DNA of 64,000 nucleotides from Phlebopus portentosus (taxonomy: Eukaryota; Basidiomycota; Agaricomycetes; Boletales; Boletinellaceae), in the NCBI GenBank assembly GCA_037892935.1, contig JAYXKI010000001.1:3720001-3784000 (forward strand), written 5' to 3'. The notes under the pieces are model-generated. The model saw only the letters and a list, made by a program, of their open reading frames with translations. It searched no databases and had not been told where the DNA came from. This document shows positions 13,822 to 25,722 of the stretch, piece after piece (position 1 is the stretch's first letter; each line of letters opens with the position of its first letter). Position numbers and translations under genes: made by a program.

Positions 13822-16552
13822 TCAATTCTCATCATCAACAAAAGACGAGTTCCAATTCCCTCCCCACCAGCGCCTAATTCGCTCTCCTCCCCATTCACGA
13901 TACTCCGCTTTCGTAACAGCATGATTCCAATGTTCAGGACGCGTGGCACAATCTGCCATCCCTCGCCACGCGTCAAGAGTGGGATTGTCCGCTCTGTAGA
14001 TGTCCAGAGGCATTTCGGGAGGGAGGATGGGTCGCAATGTGGCGTGCAGGCGTGGGACGAGCTCTGGCAACTGGGAGGGTGCACCCGTCACCCAGATATT
14101 CTGAAAGAATCGGTGTAAAATAGTTCGATTAGGTATTATAAAGAGAGGTAAGACACGTACGTTGACAAGTCTCCCCTTCTCAGCCTCACTAAATCTAGCA
14201 AGCACATTTTGCACGACCTCTCCCAACCCGGCAGCATCCACGCCAGCCATTCCAGGGGCGAACCACGTTTCGCACGTTCGCCAGCGCTCCGTGCTCAGAT
14301 GCACCCTCGCCGCACCCGCAGCATCGCCTTCTGGATACCGAGGTCTGAACGCTTCCATTAACGCGGACCGCTGCTGTGTACGTGCGGCGTAGGTGTGCTC
14401 TGCTACGAACGTTGGGTCATGTGCGAGGAGCTTAGATTCGACAGCCTCGAGACGTGCGAGGTCTTCTTCTTCGTCTGAGGATACTGCTGAAGTGTTCTGT
14501 GCCAAAGAGTCAGTAATTACCTACTTAATCTAATGGAATAGGCCGCACGATTTTACGATAGATTGCCCAATCTGCGTCATCCGCGCCAAACATATCCTCT
14601 AAAGCGGCAAGAAAAAATCAGGATAAAGCGGTATCACCGCCAAGACGAATGAACCAACCTCCATTCGCCTTCCTCCTCTTCTTTGGCATACGGTCATCAG
14701 CAGCTAAACTTGCAATATTCTTCATCCTCGCCTGCGCAACAGCGCTCTTCCGATCCGACAACGCCGCCTTCCTGCGCGTACGATCTCTAATTCTCGTCAT
14801 CGTAGCCTCGTGTTCACGTCTAATACGCTCCGCCCAGCCCTCAAGATCCCGCTCTCGTTCCTCAGCTTCGCGTTGCTCTTCGGCTTCTTTTTCTTCTCTT
14901 TCGCGTTCCTTTTCGCGTCGCGTGCGCTCTCGTGCTTCCCATCCGGCTTTCATCATCTTTTGTTTCCGTTTCTCTTTCAAGGCTTCTTCATCGAGCTGAA
15001 GATAGCAAATTATGAGAATAAACCCTTTTTGGGAGGGAGACAGTAAGTACCTCTTCATCCGGCACATCTACAAGAGGGAACGAAGGCTCCTCCTTTTCTA
15101 GGTCATCTGCATCTGTAGCGTTCCTCTTTCGTCGCTCATTGATGTCCTTCTCAAGCTTCTTCATATATTGCCGCAGCTCATCTGTATCATCAAAGCCTAG
15201 TGACGTCGCTAGTTTTGTGGTAGCCTCGGTGGATGTGTCTGACTGCGCCTCCATTTTTTCTTTATAGAATTTCAGTTTCTTCTCCATCTCTGCCAGCTGA
15301 AAGAGATGATACGAGACACAATTGAGCTGAGCAGTCCTACTGAATGTAATTCGAATTCCCTACCTTTTCAGCCCTCTTGGTCGCCGCAATCTCTTGAAGT
15401 TTCTTCCCTTGCGCACGTCTTCGCTCTGTCAAACGCGCAAGCTCCTCTTCTGTCTTCTCATTTTCAATGCTTGCCGAGTACGGGAACTGGACGATCCGTT
15501 CATGTGCACGGATTTGAGCTGGATCCGTAAGACGGCGCAGCAATCCGGTATAGTCCGCTGAGAAGGCGCAGACATTTTGGAATAGCCACTATACGTTCGT
15601 TCAGAACTGTAGTAACGAGGCGGGCGATGTTTACGTACGTTAATTTGAGGGGATGTTATGCGAGCTGGGAATGACGGATATTTGAGTTGTATGAGTTTCT
15701 GAAGGTAGTCGGCTGCCTGAGATGCACCCCACGGTATCCTAGAATCCAGGATTTTTTCAGCATGAGCGTATGTTGATTCGTAAGTCACGCGTACCTCTTG
15801 CAGTGGTTTAGGATACCTCGCCCAGAAAGGACAGGAATGACCGATGTGGATGCCGTATTGAATGATATGACAAGACCATCGGATGTGAATGGTGAACTAG
15901 GAGCGGGCACATTGTTATGGTAAAATGACATGACCGAGTCTACGCAGTATAGTAAACGCGGTACGCCATATTGCTCAAACATCAGTTCAGATGTTACTGA
16001 AACGAGTAAGATTATGATTGATTCAACAGTATATCTAACGACACGTACAAGCTCGGGAATGAAAAGGCGTGCACAAGCGCTCAGACATCAGAACTGGATG
16101 GTTCACAGACTCGGCGCTGCTGACGTTAAGATGCACGAATGCATAGTCCAACGCATTTTCCTATCTCTCATTTTAAGGAACTGAGTGACAAATTTACATC
16201 CAAGCAATAACCGACTCACCAACGCGTCAAAATTTAGTAAGACGTCGCCTTCCCAAGGTGTTCGTGCTTGCGCTCTCGCCCCGCTGTCGAATTCAACACT
16301 ATCACCGAAAAGTAGAACAGGGTTGTTGGACCTTCTGTCCTTGAAGCGGGAGACGATATTGGGTCCCGAGAACGGATTCAGACGCGTCTTTCCGGTTTCT
16401 GGATCTAATGCGAATCCGTAGCGTAAAGTTGATGAGCCATTGTCGATAACTATAGGTGTCTGCTGGTCCTTGAAAGGAGCATGGTCAATTTGTTGAAGTG
16501 GTTGTGGCGGGTACGGTGCTGGTAAGTATACGATGTTGGACGTGTCGGCCAT
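13822..16552 (-). CDS. ARP5: Actin-related protein Arp5 (INO80 complex)
   Basis: Nuclear actin-related protein that, with Ies6, forms the Arp5 module of the INO80 chromatin remodeller. The start is ATG 16552 (MADTSNIVYLP). The N-terminal actin fold shows the phosphate-binding IDNGSSTLRYGF and GPNIVSRFKDRR. The middle holds the Arp5-specific insertion: a long charged coiled coil (14618-15067 and 14988-15530) of Glu/Arg/Lys repeats ending in a basic MPKKRRK. An acidic stretch follows (EDMFGADDADW, then SSDEEEDLARLE). The actin C-terminal half resumes with NIWVTGAPSQLP and the typical LDAWRGMA near 13960. About nine exons are used. It is divergent with the dehydrogenase-like gene; the start codons are 188 bp apart, so the two probably share a promoter region. 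Family assignment is firm. Confidence 0.93.
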
Positions 16553-16740
16553 CGTCGTCGACGGCGTCAAGATTAAGATTGAAGCGAAACGCGAAAGGAA
16601 GGTGACTGTGAGATCTACGCGTGACGCGTTGTCGGATCATGCCGAACGGTGAGATCTGAAATGAGATTGCAAAACGTATATTTGAAGTCGATCATTATTT
16701 TATTTGACGAAGCCCGCTTCTCCTTTGCCCACTCGCCACC

Positions 16741-18056
16741 ATGTCCAGTTCAGACCTCCGCCGTCTTGCGGCGACTCACGCTGAAATCCCCTACTCTCGC
16801 CCGGGTACGCCGCCTCCGGAGCACCCTCCTCTGCAGATCGGGTTCTGCGGACTCGGCGCGATGGGTTATCTCATGGCTAGGAACCTAGCAAATCACCGTT
16901 CTTCTCATCCGAGGGGCGCTCCTCCTCTTCTCGTATACAATAGGACACTCGCAAAGTCAGAGAAGCTGCAAACCGAGCTCGGAGCGAACAAGATCCGTAT
17001 TGCCGAAAGTGCAAAGCAGCTTGCTCAGGAATGTGATCTGATCATTACTAGTCTCGCGAAGGATGAGATTGTTAAGACCGTATATGCGCAATTTAAGCAA
17101 TCATTGTCGGTAAGATGATTTGCCATTCCATGTACTCACATTATGCTCACTATATGCAGGAAGTACCGCCCACAAAACCAAAAATATTCGTCGAGACTAG
17201 CACTTGTTACCCGACCGTTGCAGGTCATTCTTTTACCGTGTTAGTGCGTGTCTGAATAGCACTCACATTTTTATTAGGGGAGCTCGATGAAATGATTTCT
17301 GGTTTTCCGCACTGTCATCTCATAACAAGTCCGGTCTTCGGGGCGCCAGCAGCCGCTGATAAGGCCCAACTCGTGCTTGTAATGTCGGGAGACTACCGTT
17401 CAAAGAAAGAGGCTGCTTATTTGTTGGTCCCAGCTATCGGTAGGAAAGTCATCGATCTTGGTGGAAACCTTGAGAAAGGTCCGTCCATTTTAAGATCGTA
17501 TAAGAAGCCGCGACATGCGTATACTAAGCCCTCTCCAGCACCCACGCTGAAGCTTATCGGAAATTCGACTATCCTGGGACTCATGGAAACTATGGCCGAA
17601 GCTCTTACACTAGGCGAGAAAACCGGAGTAGGCGCTCCCGCGGTGCACGAATTGATCCAAACTCTTTTCCCGAATCCGATCATGTTGAACTATGCCAACA
17701 AGATGACGAACGATTTGTTTGATGGGAGTGTAGGTTTCACGATTGACGGAGGATTGAAAGATGCGAAGCATGTCCAGAAGCTTGCTAGTGACTTCAACAC
17801 ACCTATGCCTACGCTTGACATTGCTCATCAGAACTTACTTACGGCTCGAGCCATCCACTCCAATCAGAAGTTGCGTAGTGTACAAACCGTTGATGTCCTT
17901 GATTGGAGTGCACTAGTTGCTGGACCTCGCGTGGCCGCTGGACTAGACGGACTTAATTCCGGGAAGGTAAGATATTTGAAATGACTTCAGCTTACTCATT
18001 CAATCTAATCGGTATCGCTCGGTCTTTAGCATTTGAAAGTGGTGAAAGAAGATTGA
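16741..18056 (+). CDS. NAD(P)-binding beta-hydroxyacid dehydrogenase-like protein
   Basis: Member of the 6-phosphogluconate / 3-hydroxyisobutyrate dehydrogenase superfamily. Five exons (16741-17109, 17160-17223, 17278-17478, 17539-17966, 18030-18056) give 362 residues with no frame break. The N-terminal Rossmann motif GFCGLGAMGYLMARNL is at about residues 34-49. The substrate-side motif reads TSPVFGAPAAADKAQLV, and the catalytic-lysine segment is GGLKDAKHV. The 60-nt intron at 17479-17538 must be removed to restore the EKAPTLKLIGNS junction; read through, it stays open and would mislead gene finders. The substrate is unknown: the family includes hydroxyisobutyrate, tartronate semialdehyde and glyoxylate reductases. 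I see no clear targeting peptide. Confidence 0.85.
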
Positions 18057-18565
18057 AACGTCTAAGGACGAGATTGCTGTTGTTTCCGCTAGTGCCATGT
18101 TTACTTGTACTCTGTAGTTTTCGCAGCCCTATGTAAAAGTACTTACCAGAAATGTATCTCGTTGGTCGATCAGCTCAGAACGTCAATGTTCTGGTCCCTG
18201 AAGTGGTAATGACCTATCAATATTTCGTATACTACTCATTTGAGTGCCGATCATGACGAAATGGACCACCAGAATTAATGGCAAGTCTTTCCTTTTTGTG
18301 AAATTTGTAATTAATAAACCTAGAATATCGAAGGAGCTACAACCGAAGGCAATCGATACTAGTGGTATTTGAGCCTGCTTCGCATATTTTCCTAAGCGGA
18401 TGAGAAGAGGTTGAGTCATTATCGAAAGCAGGAAGGAGGAGAGCATGTGACCATGAAGTCACGTTATCGCTCTTGATGAGGTCCCGACCGACTTTTCGTG
18501 TGCACAGCCCATAGGCTCCGACCCCCTCCTCCTGCCACTACATCCTTTATTCCTCCTCGTCCACG
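18057..18565. other. Intergenic region upstream of DOT1
   Basis: Holds the 3' end of the dehydrogenase-like transcript and the DOT1 leader. An open reverse frame at 18183-18446 has no family similarity and no supporting splice signals, and I do not call it. Confidence 0.4.
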
Positions 18566-21500
18566 ATGTCTCCATCTCTGATGTCGTCGACGTCCCTCTT
18601 CAGACCTCGTTATGATCCTACCAAACCGGAGTACGAAAAGTCTATACTTGAGTGGAAGGGTAAGAAGAGTCAGAAATCGAGCGCGCCACAAGTGCCCACA
18701 GTCAAGGTAGTGGTACAAAGGTCTAAGACACTTTCTCCTCAATCTCCGCCTCCACCGCGAGAACTGTCAAGTAGTCCGCCAACGAAGCGCAGTGCGCCAG
18801 CTTCTGCGGTATTAAGCTCACCGGTCTCGTCCTCTGTCACGTCCTTGGCCTCGGCAACCACTCCGGGTGAATCGAATGCGCGCCTATTTAAGAAGAGGAA
18901 GCTCTCCAGCGCGTCTTCTTCACCCAAGTCACCGGATGTAACCCGAAAAGCGACCATGTCCCCCCAGAGTGCTGAAAGCGCGAAAGACGCGTCGAAGTTG
19001 TCCACGATCAAGCGCGAAAGGTCGATGGGTGACGCGTCTCCGATTGCCGGGGGTTCGAAGGCTGATGAAGATAATGACGCGTCGCTGACTTCTTCACCAC
19101 CTGAAAGCGTCAAGAAAGTCAAAGACGCGTCGACGCGTGAGTCAGCTCTCCCCTCATCCTCGATGTCCACAGCTTCGATACCATCGACGTCACTCTCCAA
19201 ACCCCCTTATGGTCCTACACGGCCGGAAAGGCCTAAAACGCCTTCTCCTCGTCCTGTGCTCCTGCCTCGAGAGCCGTTGAGTACACCGCCGAAACGCCTC
19301 GCTCCAGTCTCCTCGGGTTCCTCATCTTCAGTAGCATCTTCTCTCACGTCCTTGCCTTCGGAAACCACCTCAGACGAATCAGATGCACGTTTACCTAAGA
19401 AAAATCTCTCCAGCGCGTTTTCGTCCGTCAAGCCACCAGATGTAACTCAAAGCGCGACTATCATCCCCAAGAGTTTTGGAGAGGCGAAAGACTCATCGTC
19501 AAAGTTGTCGACACTCAAGCGTGCAAGGTCGATGGGTGACGAGTCTTCGCTTGCTGAGGGCTCGGAGGATGATGAACGCGACGACGCATCGCTAATGCAC
19601 TCGCTACCTAAACGCGTCAAGAGACTCAAAGACGCGTCGACGCGGGCGACGACAGTGAGTTCGAGTGTGTCGGCGAACACGTCACGCTCCTCGTCGCCAG
19701 CACCTTCCGGAAAGACATCCGCGCGATCAAGAAAAACGTCACGTAAATCGGATGGATCTGGTAGAAAAACGCGCCGTCGTAAGAAAAGAGCCCTGACTGA
19801 CCTCACGCTGCCTCCAAAAAAGGGCACCTACAATCGTCATTTGACTCCTATCATGGTCCGAAATGCCAGCACGCCGGACTCTACGATGGACTGCGAATCC
19901 GATTCCAACTTACCGTTGCACGATCCCCGACAGACATGGACGGAGGAAGATGGTAATATTGAAGATGGACTGCGTACTAGTGAACAAGTTGTGAAGCGAC
20001 TCTCCGAGATGGGGAGATATAGAACTTGTAAGTTCTCTGATTAGATAACTTTCTTCGTCTTATCGCCGACATCTGACAATGCTCTTAAGTTTTCAGGAAT
20101 CCGAACGATCCGGAGGACATGTCTTATGAATTGTCAAAGCTTCCTACTGTTGAATTAGAGTATCCAAATACCGGTGCGGTCGAGACGTGAGTATCCTTCC
20201 GGATTTGAGATGCCTATTTAATAAGACACGCGTAGTTTCTTGCTGGCTCGACCTAAGGACGAAGACCACTATGATCCTACGCTTGATATCGAGAACACTT
20301 TGACCACGTTCATCAAAGGTTGGACAAGAGCGTCGAGTACCGAATCGACTGTACTAACTAACTTCTCAGACATTATCCCGTGCGAGTTCAAGGACGTGTT
20401 TGGACCGCTACCTGAAGACGCTCTCCGGAGCATTGCTGACGAAGATGACGAGGACAATTATCGAGCCTCTCCTACACCTCTTGAAACTTCTCTGCACCGG
20501 GTTTCATCTTTCTTGACCCCTGAGACATCAGAACCATCGACATTGAGTCTCGTTCCATACTCTGACTCCGAAAGTGGAACTCCACCTCCACCTACATCAT
20601 CCTCTCGATACTCGCCGTCGCCGAAAGGATTAATGAGGTCACTGATCACAGCACGACACCGTAGGGATGGACCGGCGTATACTGCGACACTAAGAGAGAT
20701 CAATCAATGCATTCGCGAATTCAAGAAGCATATTTCGGGCAACATTCTCCGAGAAGTTCCTCGCACATGGGAAATGGACGGGATTCCAGCTGGTGTAGTG
20801 CATCGCATTATCGAAGAGACATACCAGCGTTGTGTCGGTCCCCAGATCAATCAACTCAGGAAATACGAAGCATTCTCGTCTAATGTATATGGAGAGCTCA
20901 CGCCTGCTTTCGTGGACGACATCATCAAGCGCACAAGGCTAAATTCCAAGTCGCTCTTCCTGGATCTTGGATCTGGTGTAGGCAACGTCGTTCTGCAGAC
21001 GGCGCTGCAGACTGGATGCAAAGCATTTGGTATTGAGGAGCGTGGGGATACAGCGCAAATTGCGATCGACCAGATTGAGCAGATCAAGCTCCGCTGCCGG
21101 ATGTGGGGTGTCAGTATGGGAGAGGTCGAGCTCATTCAGGGAGATATGACTAGAAATGAGCGCGTTGATCAATTGATGAGCAAAGCGGATGTCGTGCTCG
21201 TCAACAACTATGTCTTCTCCGAGGAGTGTAAGCCTTTCCTTTTTGCCTCTTCCTACACTTTATTCAATCTACCAAATTCAATATCTATATAGTGAATGCC
21301 GCCCTCCGCCCAAAATTCCTCGACCTCAAAGAAGGCGCATTTGTTGTCTCACTCAAGCCCTTCGCGACCCCAAAATCGCAACAGCTCACCGAACGAAATT
21401 TTGATGACATCTCTTCGATATTCGTCGTTAAGCCTTATCCATATCATAGTGGCACCGTGAGCTGGAGTGGTGGGAGTGGGACGTATTATATCCATCGTGT

Positions 21501-21573
21501 AAATCGAGAGGTGTATAGAGAGTGTGTGAAAAATTTCCAAGATTCGAGGAGGACGAGGGTGACGAGGCGATGA
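18566..21573 (+). CDS. DOT1: Histone H3-K79 methyltransferase Dot1
   Basis: SAM-dependent methyltransferase that methylates H3 Lys79 in chromatin. Four exons (18566-20027, 20090-20186, 20236-21227, 21293-21573) give 943 residues. The C-terminal catalytic domain shows the ELTPAFVDDII helix, motif I DLGSGVGNVVLQ (near 20960), the acidic ribose-binding GIEERGD, the VLVNNYVF motif near 21195-21220, and VVSLKPF in the last exon. The N-terminal 480 residues are Ser/Pro/Lys-rich, disordered and basic near the end of exon 1 (SRKTSRKSDGSGRKTRRRKK). That basic patch could contact DNA or ubiquitinated nucleosomes, as in other fungal Dot1 proteins. The disordered part contains an internal tandem duplication, listed separately. 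Intron 1 uses acceptor taag at 20089; the nearby cag would create a stop. Assignment is firm. Confidence 0.93.
18590..19660 (+). repeat. Internal tandem duplication in the Dot1 N-terminus
   Basis: Two coding copies of roughly 180 and 150 codons lie head to tail, about 18590-19140 and 19195-19660. Shared landmarks in order are: YDPTKPEYEK / YGPTRPERPK; PRELSSSPPTKRSAP / PREPLSTPPKRLAP; ARLFKKRKLSSASSS / ARLPKKNLSSAFSS; KLSTIKRERSMGD / KLSTLKRARSMGD; KKVKDASTRE / KRLKDASTRA. The copies have diverged, but order and spacing are kept. Confidence 0.85.
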
Positions 21574-22539
21574 TGCGCCTTTCGTCCGAGCTTGGTCTCA
21601 GTTGCCTAGTCATCTCTTCCTCCTCCTCCCTCCCTTCTCACCGCAACTTTGCACCTTCTCCAGCTTCCTATTTCTGACCTTTTTTTCGTGGATGGCTCCC
21701 CAATAACGTGTTTTATCATTTATTATTTCTTCCTAGAGGTTCAGGTTGATTTCCCAAGACACTGGCCCTTTTTATCATCAGACAAGTCAGACTTTTATCA
21801 TTGTAGACTGCATTGCATTGCATCTTATCGCATCGTGACTTTGACTTTCCAAGCAGGTCTGCTTACATCCGTAATATCCGAGAGTGTATTGCTTTTTTCC
21901 CTTCTCATTTGTTTCTCCCTCTCTTGCTTTTCGCTTTCCTTTCACTGACGTTGTTTTATTATATAGATACTGTTGCTTATACCCTCCTGTTACCCTTCTG
22001 CTACTTCTTTGAACCGCTTTTCCCACAACGCAATGTACAAAGAACGAGACACTCTCATTGACAACTCTACTTACACGTTGTCGACGTCGACTTCGTCAAG
22101 ATTCCTGCTTTTCTGTTCTCCTGTTGTAGGTACAATTTTGTACTTATTGTTTCGTACTGTACATACGTGCTCTTGTGTAAATCTTAATTCACTGTACTAA
22201 TTTCTTCAGATTCATGAATGACCCGAGGACTCTTCACGTCCTCAACCGATCGAAAATTTTAGAAAATAAAAAACCCTTTCTTTATTGAACAGCCTTTTAT
22301 CTGCTCAAGATAAACATAACGACGTATGTCGCGCTTTCTCTCTTCAAACTCTTGGGTAATAGGGGAGAAAGAAGAATACAGAAAATAGTACGGAAGTTGT
22401 GGGTGACCAATATATGGTATAAAGAAAAGAAGGGAAAGGACAGGGAAACGAAGGAATAACGAAAGGGAACCCCGGGAAGGAATCAGAGCATATATGATTT
22501 CCTTGTAAGACATGGAGGCGGAAGGACGGGAGAGTTGGG
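21574..22539. other. Convergent intergenic region, DOT1/BAR gene
   Basis: This is the 3' flank between two convergent genes. It is pyrimidine-rich on the + strand (about 21600-22130) with many TTTTC/CTTT runs, consistent with untranslated regions. Short open frames are scattered and not conserved-looking, and I see no gene in it. Confidence 0.4.
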
Positions 22540-24310
22540 TTAGGTTTCCTGTACGTAGTTTCCTGCAGTAACGGGAAGTAACGGTGAACATTGATATCGA
22601 GTTAAAAATGGAAAAAAGAAACACGACTACCTGGGAAAACGCCTTCTCGTCCGTTTAGTCGACCTGTCCACCAGTCCTCGGTGCTCTCGGTGCGCTTGAC
22701 GACTTCGATGCGGTCGCCAGTCTTGAACTCTAGATCGCCTTCAGCCTGTGCGAAGTAACGTTCAGCGCGATCTTGTATCAAGATAAATGAGAATCGTTTT
22801 ACCTGAGCGGTAAAATCATACAGCGCAACTACGTATTGCATTGGAGGCTCGGCCCGTGGTTTGGGCTTGAGCGGAGGTGGAGGTGGGGGCGCCTTCTTCG
22901 CCAACGTCATCTCTCCATTATTAGATGGCGTATATGGAGGTGGTGCGGCAGACACATGTCCCCCAAACGAAGGCGGCGGAGGCGGCATCTTCTTCGCAAA
23001 CCCTCCCGCACTGCTCGTCGTCGAGCTTGACATCGCCGTATTCGATCTCGCTAGGGACGAAGCGCCCGATGCTCCCGACATCATCGAATTCTGCCGATGT
23101 GTTTGTATCAGCTTCGAAGTTGATACGATGCGCTTGGTGATATTCATATCCTCGATACGCTGCCACGCGTCTGTACGCTTGTTCTCGTAGTCATCTGCTA
23201 TCTGCGGCACGGTGACTGACACGTCGTATTTTCCCTCTGCGAAGGTCTGCATTTTCTCCATGAGCATGTAGTAGATGTTTAGCCTATTTTGGACAGTTAA
23301 TCGGACGAGAATGGGTTGAGAAAACAAAACACATACTGCATGTAATAGAAGGAATTGTATAGAGGATCAATGAATTGCGTGGAGAGCTGGAAGAAACGCG
23401 GAAGTTCTTGCTTCATCGCGTTATTGATATATTCATATTCATTCGTTGCGATTTCAAAGTCTTGTTCGAGCTAACATCGCAAATATCAGCGCTTTACATG
23501 AAAGATCAACTGCTATGTCCGAATCACCTACCTTGAACAAGTTCTTCTCGTCATTGAGCGATTTCTCCTTCTTATCGCGCAGCTTCGTCAAAGAGTTGTT
23601 GAATCGATCATAGTCAAGGAGCTAGTAATCAAGAAGCAGGGGAATAGTTAATTAATTAGACAAATATTACGAGACCTAGCCTTACGAGCCAAGCCTTACC
23701 TTGTGATCGCGCTTCGTAATGTTCTTGCGGATCGACTTCATGATTGTCTGTAATTCCTTCACAGGCACGACGATGCGGGACTCGATAAGCTCAAGTTCGG
23801 GCGCAATGTTTAGTTTGAGCTCTTCAAATAGCTGTTGATAGCCATCGACGTTGCGAATCGTGTCCTGCGCATCGGGATACTTGCCGATGAGGTCGAACTC
23901 TCCGACCATGGGGTGGAATATTTGGCCGAAGTGCTGCGCGAAGCCTTGACCGGAGGTAAACAAGTCTAAAGATCATATGCTGTAGTTATGATAGATACGA
24001 AATATAGATAAAGTACGTACTGGTGACGGCCTCGGTGAACTTCTTGCAATCCTTCAGTAGCTTCTCCACTGTCTCCTCGATCGCTGTGAACTTGCGCTGG
24101 TAGTCATCGAACTCCGGATCGGAGGACTCTAAATAGAAGCATTAGACGATAATCCATGGAAAAGATATTGTGATAGAAGCTTGCTCTTGGACATCCCGAC
24201 CTTGGCGGTCACCAAGTGCGGTGTCCTGCGGATATCACGAAAGTGAGCTCAAGGATCATGACAGTGTGGCTAATGACACACCGCTTAATTGCCTTTGTGA
24301 TTCCCTTCAT
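22540..24310 (-). CDS. BAR-SH3 amphiphysin (Rvs167/Hob1 type)
   Basis: Endocytic membrane-curvature protein. An N-terminal BAR domain binds membranes and a C-terminal SH3 domain binds proline-rich actin regulators. The start is ATG 24310 (MKGITKAIKR, the N-terminal amphipathic helix). The BAR domain runs through EFDDYQRKFTAIEETVEKLL, FGQIFHPMVGEFDLIGKYP, VKELQTIMKSIRKNITKRD and the exon at 22602-23327. It is followed by a Ser/Pro-rich linker with two PPPPP blocks (near 22870 and 22980). The SH3 domain has ALYDFTAQ and DWWTGRLNGREGVFPGNYV, the latter crossing the last intron, with the stop at 22540-22542. The second intron (24129-24184) begins with GC. It is divergent with SDO1, the start codons being 190 bp apart. 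Assignment is firm; which paralogue is less so. Confidence 0.9.
24129..24184 (-). other. GC-AG intron in the BAR-SH3 gene
   Basis: The exon before ends AAGA and the intron starts gcaagc, matching the strong AG|GCAAG context typical of GC donors. It ends tttag. Splicing joins VGMSK to KSSDPEFDDY. No GT donor in the vicinity gives this frame, and read-through meets a stop. Confidence 0.75.
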
Positions 24311-24500
24311 CACTAGCGACTCACGACACAGACGACAGCCAAGACGATAGGTAAGATGGGACGAACAGAGGAGTCAGAACCGCACGCACGCATACAAAGC
24401 GGGCTAAGTGCACAGCCATCACGTGCAGCAACAATAATCGTAATTTCCTCATCGTAACAATTTCCATCACTTATCTTGTTACGCTCATCCACCATCCACT
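24311..24500. promoter_or_regulatory. Shared divergent promoter, BAR-SH3/SDO1
   Basis: Only 190 bp separate the two opposing start codons, so promoters and leaders of both genes must overlap here. I see no clear TATA box. Confidence 0.5.
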
Positions 24501-25585
24501 ATGCCGATTAACCAGCCTTCAAACCAAATCAAGTGCGTTTAGCACTCTTCACTCGTGGCTGTACTTGGCTGAGACCATAGTAGGTTAACCAACGTGTCCA
24601 TCGTGCGCCTCAAGAAAGGCGGGAAACGTTTCGAAGTGAGTCAGAAGCGCATACATCCAACACCCCTTCCATCTGGTAGACTCGTGCTCATCGTGGTAGA
24701 CAGGTGGCATGCTACAAGAATAAGGTGCAAGAATGGCGAAAGGGCGTGTAAGTCACTTGCGAAGTACACCATGGCTGCGCTGAGAAATCTCATGAGAATT
24801 GAATGTATAGAGAAAGAAGCTTGGACGACGTCCTGCAGACTGAGGCTGTATTCGTGAACGTGTCGAAGGGCGAACTCGCAAAAGCAGGCGATCTTAAAAA
24901 ATCGTTTGGGAATCTATCGCAAGACGATATTATCAAGGAGGTGAGTACAGCCCATCCTCTGCTCTCTTTCTTTTCTCCATTTAACGATTAAATGACTCAC
25001 AACTGACGTTCGGCTCTTCACCAGATCCTCAAAAGCGGAGACCTCCAAGTCGGTGAAAAGGAGCGCGAACATGAGCTCACCAACTTGCGCAAGGACATCG
25101 CGCACCGCGTAGCCGAGTCCGTCGTCGAGCCATCCACTCAGCGGCCCTACTCCCTCGCGATCATCGAGAAGGCTCTCTCAGAAGTCGGGTTCAGCGTCGA
25201 CCCGTCGAAGAACGCGAAGAGCCAGGCTCTGGTGGCGATCAAGATGCTCACTCAGAGCGCTAAGCTGCCAGTACAGAGAGCGAGGATGCGCGTGAGGGTG
25301 ACGATCCCTGCTGTGGATGTTGAGAGGCTTGGGAGCAAGATTAAGGAGGGTGCGGAGGTTGTGGAGGATACCGAGACGAGGGCTGAGCTTTGGGAGGCTG
25401 TAAGTTGCTTTTTTAAATGCCCGTTGCTTTTGAAAGTGTCGGAGCTGATATTTGATTATTGTTCTTAGACTTTACAGATCGATCCTTCCCAGTTCCGCGT
25501 ATACAAGGAATTACTCGACAAGGAGTGCAAGTTGGGGCGATTAGACGTAGTCGATCACACAGTCTTCGCGCCGCCTGCTGCTTAG
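24501..25585 (+). CDS. SDO1: Ribosome maturation protein Sdo1 / SBDS
   Basis: SBDS orthologue of about 255 residues, which releases Tif6/eIF6 from late 60S subunits together with the GTPase Efl1. The start is ATG 24501 (MPINQPSNQIKLTNVSIVRL). Domain I has KGGKRFEVACYKNKVQEWRKG, spread over three exons, then VFVNVSKGELAKAGDLKKSFG. Domain II holds QVGEKEREHELTNLRKDIAH and TQRPYSLAIIEKAL. Domain III ends DVVDHTVFAPPAA. Six exons join in frame, with no break. The 3' end converges with ALG1, the stop codons being 138 bp apart. Assignment is firm. Confidence 0.95.
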
Positions 25586-25722
25586 AAATCTCACATGTCG
25601 CTGTACTGTAATTGTAGCTTGATTCTCAGTGTACGCTGTTGAGAGATTCGCCAACCTGTATATTGTATAGAACGTTGTCTTTTTCTCGTTGTAGCGAATA
25701 AATACGACAACAACCAAACACC

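Noticed and set aside
18739..19200. Long reverse frames (18739-19200, 19207-19431, 19447-19827) opposite DOT1 exon 1
   Set aside because: Shadows of the duplicated Ser/Lys-rich coding sequence; they even repeat the duplication.
20020..20100. Apparent stop in DOT1 after RYRT
   Set aside because: Using the upstream acceptor taag (20089) instead of ttcag gives FFRNPNDPED in frame.
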